Assembly: GCA_964035575.1 (NCBI GenBank)
Contig: OZ037928.1
Coordinates: 868,001-932,000, forward strand
Source: Rhynchopus sp. YZ270_cl-10
Lineage: Eukaryota > Euglenozoa > Diplonemea > Diplonemida > Diplonemidae
Length of the DNA stretch: 64,000 nt
Direction: 5' to 3'
The notes below the pieces were generated by a model that did not search any database, was not told the origin of the DNA, and worked only from the letters and a program-made list of their open reading frames with translations. Below, piece after piece: positions 60,484 to 64,000 of this stretch (the first letter of the stretch is position 1; each line of letters begins with the position of its first letter). A program made the translations under genes and the position numbers.

Positions 60484-61283
60484 GCCAGCTCCAGCTGTGT
60501 GCCTTCCTCGAAGAGAAGTTTGCCTCTGGCTGCCCCGTACTCCTGCCTGAACTCTGCAATGGTATACTTATCCTTGCGGTTCCTCACCGTGGGGTCGGGG
60601 ACTCTCTTGGGGGCGTGGTTGTGGTTGGTGGTGGTGGTGGTACTAGTATCCTTTGCTTCTGCGGGGAAGATTGACACCACAACGTTTTGCCACTTGATGC
60701 TGCGGTGTGGGGGCTGGGACTCCGCACGCACCACGAGGGTCTTCTCCCCCGTTCTGCCCTTGTTGAGCAGCGTCACCACCCGCGCCCCCTCCCACTGCAT
60801 CGCCTTCAATGCGGTGACGCAGTCCGCTCTGGTTGCCTGGGGTGGGACAGGTCTGAGGTCGTATACCCGGGCGGCGGAGTTCGTTGCCTTGCTGTCGGGT
60901 ATCTCGAGTGTGAATGGGGGGGTGTCGTCCATAGCCTCCGGGGTGTCGCCGCTGCTTCCTCCCCTTAGCCTACCCAGCTCCCACACGTTGCAGTGCGTCC
61001 TGCACATCCGGAGCGACTCCTTGTCGCTCATGTCCCTTCCGTTGATGGTAAGGCGTTGCACGTCTCTGCGTCCACCTGTCTTCGCTCGCACTGCCGCCTT
61101 CAGGTCAGCCACCGAGTCCGCGTCGCTGACGTCCACTGTCACTGTCTTTCCAGTAAGCGTTCGCACAAAAATCTGTCTTTTTTCTTCGTCGTTTTCTTCT
61201 TCTTCTTCTTCCGAGTCTTTGCCGCAGTCCTCTGCGTTGCCCGGGGTCACCTCGTGGAGGTGCTCGGTAAAAACCCCTTCCTC
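59781..61283 (-). CDS. LINE-2 ORF1: ubiquitin-like domain plus coiled-coil protein
   Basis: About 500 codons inside the element. After an acidic stretch comes a domain at 60957-61178 that follows ubiquitin closely: QIFVRTLTGKTVTVDV, DVQRLTINGRDMSD and terminal GRLRGG, followed by SSGD. Next is a beta-rich module (VYDLRPVPPQATRADCVTAL, TLVVRAESQPP) that may bind nucleic acid, then a Gln/Glu/Met coiled coil, a Pro/Thr-rich linker and a Lys/Gly tail ending LLDFNLDL. The first Met within the element lies inside the ubiquitin-like domain (61031). The frame is open upstream through the host LRR piece, so translation may start in the host gene. Confidence 0.83.
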   Translation of the reverse strand, partial: EEGVFTEHLHEVTPGNAEDCGKDSEEEEEENDEEKRQIFVRTLTGKTVTVDVSDADSVADLKAAVRAKTGGRRDVQRLTINGRDMSDKESLRMCRTHCNVWELGRLRGGSSGDTPEAMDDTPPFTLEIPDSKATNSAARVYDLRPVPPQATRADCVTALKAMQWEGARVVTLLNKGRTGEKTLVVRAESQPPHRSIKWQNVVVSIFPAEAKDTSTTTTTNHNHAPKRVPDPTVRNRKDKYTIAEFRQEYGAARGKLLFEEGTQLELAWLQRKEQRSHHQQTFTTPQNLDPLLSVVQQNAAALTQLSRTGQETTAALLHMGRGLEAMSIGVEGMGKGIEALLERQASQHAETTAVLHGMDGRLQSIEARQISTEECLQHILRVVSANTSTNTNANATTASQPSSPRPPSPLPHAESLKTPPQAPTPSPAETNKGAKTPLAKGKAGKGKGGTTAPPSAAASLDDIFSASPLAGKKGKGKGKGKDDPGKSQGQANLLDFNLDL

Positions 61284-61362
61284 CAACCTCTCTGGCGTCA
61301 GGTCAGTCTCACCCAACGCATAAAGTTCTGCAACAGCTTCGTACTTCATCGTCTTCGTCAGC
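61284..61362 (-). pseudogene. LRR gene 9, short linker piece between two insertions
   Basis: 79 bases coding for the LRR linker (KYEAVAELYALGETDLTPERL), in frame with LINE-2 ORF1. Bounded on the left by the LINE-2 duplication and on the right by CTTCATCGTCTTCGTCAGC (61344-61362), which is repeated at 63418-63436. Confidence 0.87.
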
Positions 61363-63417
61363 GGGTAGGGGTCCGTTTTAGGTCTCTGGCAGGCCGGGCC
61401 TTCTTTCTGTGACCTTCCCAACCAAAAGACCCCCAAAAAACACAGGTACCTGCTGCGTTTAATGGCACTTTACCCCAGTCCCTGGAACAGATCGGCAGCC
61501 GACCAGCCCAGGTATGCATGCCAACACTACTGGGGGTGCACTGTTCGATAGCATAAAAGAAAAGTCAAAAAGTCAAAAAGACAAGAAGGTCAAACAAAAT
61601 AGGTACTTCGAACAGGGCTGACAGGAGGGGATTCTCACCCGAGGTTCGGTGCCTGTCAGGCTGCGATTAGTGGTTCTGGGTGATTCCCTTCTTCCTAGCC
61701 ACCGTTACCGCGGTGCCCGCACCGTAAGAGAGTGGGGACGGTTCACGACCGTTCGTACGCGTCAGCAAAAGTAGGGGTCGGAGTCCAGGCCCGAACCGGA
61801 AACATTAACCTCCGTTTTTCGAAACATTAAAAAGTAAAAATGAAAAAGAAAAATCAACAGCAAGAGCAGTGTTGCTGTAAAAGAAACAGCAGCACCGTCA
61901 GCTAACATGCCACACATTATGGCAGACGGCCACACAAAATTCCCCTGATTTGTACAGAGAAAGTTGTAACTTCTTCCTTACAAGTAAGGGAGTGCCGGCA
62001 GGGAAGGAGTTACAACAAACAGTGAACAAACTCAAGTACCAGCCTTTCCGCGTAGCACAGACCCTACATTTGGTAGTTGGTCTGCCCTACTGCCTCATCT
62101 GCACCGTAGCTGGACGCCACGACGACAACTCCTTCATCTATCAACGTACCAAAGCACGTGAAAATAGAACAAAAACAAACACATTGGAAAAACAACAGAG
62201 CATGTACCTGCAGATCCACAGTTGTTTCACGTACAGTGCATACACCCTGAAAGTTTAACCTCTTCCTTCTAGCACAGACGTTGGTCTGCCGTACTGCCTC
62301 TTCTGCACCGTAGCTGGACGCCACGACGACAACTCCTTCATCTTCAACGTACCAAAGCACGTGAAAATGGAACAAAAACAAACACATTGGAAAACAACAG
62401 AGCATGTACCTGCAGAGTGCATACACCCTGAAAGTTTAACCTCTTCCTTCTAGCACAGACGTTGGTCTGCCCTACTGCCTCTTCTGCACCGTAGCTGAAT
62501 GCCACGGCGACAACTCCTTCATCTATCAACGTACCAAAGCACGTGAAAATAGAACAAAAATAAACACATTGGAAAAACAGCAGAGCATGTACCTGCAGAT
62601 CCACAGTTGTTTCACGTACAGTGCATACACCCTGAAAGTTTAACCTCTTCCTTCTAGCACAGACGTTGGTCTGCCCTACTGCCTCTTCTGCACCGTAGCT
62701 GAATGCCACGGCGACAACTTGTACCCACCTGCGAATGAATGTTCGCAGATCCCTTCTTCTACTAACGTAAAAAAAAAAAAAAAAAAAAAAAAACGTAAAA
62801 ACAGACCAAAAACTACAACATGCCACACTGAATTAACGACAGAGCACGCACCTGCAGATCCACAGATGTTTCACTACGGTGTACACAGCCTGAGGTTAAA
62901 CACATAACACAAGAATTCTACTACGGCAAAAAGATGAAAACTGAACTGAACTGAACAAAACTACAACACACCACACTGAATACACAAGAGCACGTACCTG
63001 CTGATCCACAGTTGTTTCACATACAGTGTACGCACCAACAAAGCAACAAAACGTTCCCATGCGGTCAAACGACAACACAGGAACAGCAACAATATTCCGT
63101 CACCAGTAGAGACACCGGCAACGCTTCCTTCTTGTACCTGGGATCCCCTCATCGGCATCAACACACTCCCAGTCACCGCACAGGTAACAGATCCTTGAAA
63201 CCCCTCGAAGGGGTTTGCGTAGCCTACATAAGCTGGTGATCTGCCCGAAATTGACTGTGATGTTGTGTTAATAACCAGGGTTCCCACATCGGCTTGTTCC
63301 TCCTCCGGTCCCGAGCGAATCCATCATTGGAGAGGCGGCCGCCCACGCTGACTCAGTACCATGCGAACACGGCGTCCAGGGGCCCCACTTGGCGGTTGGT
63401 CAGACGTTAATTGCCCC
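61363..63417. mobile_element. Non-coding 2-kb retroelement-like insertion
   Basis: About 2055 bp, delimited by a 19-bp duplication CTTCATCGTCTTCGTCAGC (61344-61362, 63418-63436) within the LRR gene. It begins GGGTAGGGGTCCG and ends TTAATTGCCCC; no poly(A), no inverted ends, no ORF with a domain. A TSD of this length fits LINE-type insertion, so it may be a non-autonomous partner. A hairpin (CTGACAGG/CCTGTCAG) lies near 61617-61660. The middle holds a tandem repeat array. Confidence 0.72.
62060..63030. repeat. Tandem array of about 180-200-bp units inside the 2-kb insertion
   Basis: TTGGTCTGCC landmarks at 62078, 62281, 62462 and 62665 mark four good copies; CACCTGCAGATCCACAG and CACGTACCTGCTGATCC near 62850 and 62990 mark two decayed ones. 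Each unit includes CACCGTAGCTG and ACGTACCAAAGCACGTG. An A-run of about 24 interrupts the array at 62770. Confidence 0.8.
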
Positions 63418-63631
63418 CTTCATCGTCTTCGTCAGCACGATTGTGTCACCAGCACTCAGCTGCGTCATGTCGTATCCTTCGCCCATCGCTTCGTCTCCGA
63501 AACTCATGCAAAAGCTGTCTGCAGGCAGCCCCATTGCAGACGCCACCTTCCGCCGCATGTGCTCCACTGTGTCATCTGCACCCACCTCGACTGTGCGCTG
63601 ATTCGCTCTGAAATCCTCGAAGTGCACGTCC
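63418..63631 (-). pseudogene. LRR gene 9, 5' part
   Basis: Starts MDVHFEDF at 63631 and encodes the complete ubiquitin-like domain (to LTKTMK), then is cut by the 2-kb insertion. A product of about 77 residues, essentially the ubiquitin-like domain alone (ending GAINV), would be made. Confidence 0.87.
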
Positions 63632-64000
63632 ATTTGTTTGTTGTGGTTTCTTTTGTGTTCTGAGCTCTGTGTGTGGTGGTGGGGTGTGGAGGACAAGAAA
63701 TACCCCATTTTGCAGGGTTTCAACCCTGAACAAATGCTCGAAAAACGTTGTTGTTGGCATTTTCTGCAGTTCCTCTGTTCGTACGGTGGTTCTGGCTGGG
63801 GTCCTCTTCCCCGTGGGTGAGGCTATGTGGAGCTCATCCCTGCGCCGCTGATCTGGGAGAACGAAATGAATACTGCTGCAAGGACTGTGCTGTGTATGCA
63901 CCCCAATGCGAGGTTTGCATCTGATATGCCCTCCAACCTCTCCACCCTCCGCTTCCTCTCATCAATCAAATGAACAGCATCATTGCAGACACAGGGGCAT
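63632..64000. other. LRR 5' leader and flank
   Basis: Same module as upstream of the other LRR genes, including the pyrimidine tract and TCATCAATCAAATGAACAGC. It continues to the window edge. Confidence 0.75.
63713..63728 (-). promoter_or_regulatory. Conserved hairpin upstream of LRR gene 9
   Basis: CAGGGTT-TC-AACCCTG at the family position. Confidence 0.55.

Larger units (their letters stand above)
53916..61283 (-). mobile_element. LINE-2, full length: ubiquitin-like/OTU/APE/RT retrotransposon
   Basis: 7368 bp with a 12-bp target duplication CAACCTCTCTGG (53904-53915, 61284-61295). On the minus strand it begins GAGGAAGGGGTTTTTACC, carries overlapping ORF1 and ORF2, and has a 430-base 3' UTR with two diverged copies of a GGTTCAACNNC...GCCAA block (near 54056 and 54225). 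It ends AAAAACGTTTATGG without poly(A). It interrupts LRR gene 9 in the linker region just after the host's own ubiquitin-like domain. Both ORFs are open, so it looks recent. Confidence 0.88.

Noticed and set aside
61617-61665. tRNA-like stem with CCTGTCA end and GGTTCGGTG loop
   Set aside because: Only an acceptor-like stem can be drawn; no D-arm or anticodon arm of normal size fits within the 42 bases.

Overview
This window looks like nuclear DNA of a unicellular eukaryote, rich in repeats and transposons. I cannot name the species. The long ORFs have no visible introns, and every large gene and LINE lies on the minus strand. LRR gene starts follow a pyrimidine-rich tract and AG dinucleotides. 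Both facts fit a kinetoplastid-like (e.g. bodonid) genome with polycistronic transcription and trans-splicing. The hAT-like and Tc1/mariner-like short elements are less typical of trypanosomatids, so the assignment is weak.

Host genes. One secreted glycoside-hydrolase-like protein (2.5-5.7 kb) is followed by a family of nine intact, broken or partial genes. These encode proteins with an N-terminal ubiquitin-like domain, BspA-type leucine-rich repeats of 25 residues and a basic, NLS-like tail. The LRR genes and copies of the hydrolase gene's 5' end are joined by a conserved spacer, so the region grew by segmental duplication. Intact LRR genes are at 6.2-7.4, 9.8-11.4 and 48.3-49.4 kb. The others are truncated, frameshifted or split by retroelements.

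Retroelements. Two LINE families occur. LINE-1 (copies A, B, C, D) has ORF1 (degenerate RNase H-like domain, OTU protease, coiled coil) and ORF2 (APE endonuclease, reverse transcriptase, zinc knuckle, Cys/His-rich tail). All its junctions fall in the same codon context of the LRR repeat. LINE-2 (53.9-61.3 kb) has ORF1 with a ubiquitin-like domain ending in LRGG, and ORF2 with OTU, APE, RT, zinc knuckle and degenerate RNase H-like domains. Its ORF1 is open and in frame with the host LRR gene it entered and has no AUG of its own before the ubiquitin-like domain. A third, non-coding 2-kb insertion with a 19-bp target duplication lies in the same LRR gene. The LRR family therefore acts as a retrotransposon landing pad, and a ubiquitin plus OTU pair carried by one LINE is the most unusual system here.

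Repeat island. From about 12.5 to 23.2 kb there is no recognisable intact gene. It holds satellites, (GGGTACT)n, (CTGGGTAC)n, (AGTATACAC)n, a perfect (CAGTA)n of about 2.4 kb and (TTCACAG)n, with palindromic arrays and small retroelement remnants. Elsewhere several TIR elements can be delimited to the base by comparing filled and empty paralogous sites: an 8-bp-TSD hAT-like element (43.4-44.1 kb), a hairpin element with 5-bp TSD (45.8-46.4 kb), and a Tc1-like element nested inside another TIR element (49.6-51.1 kb).
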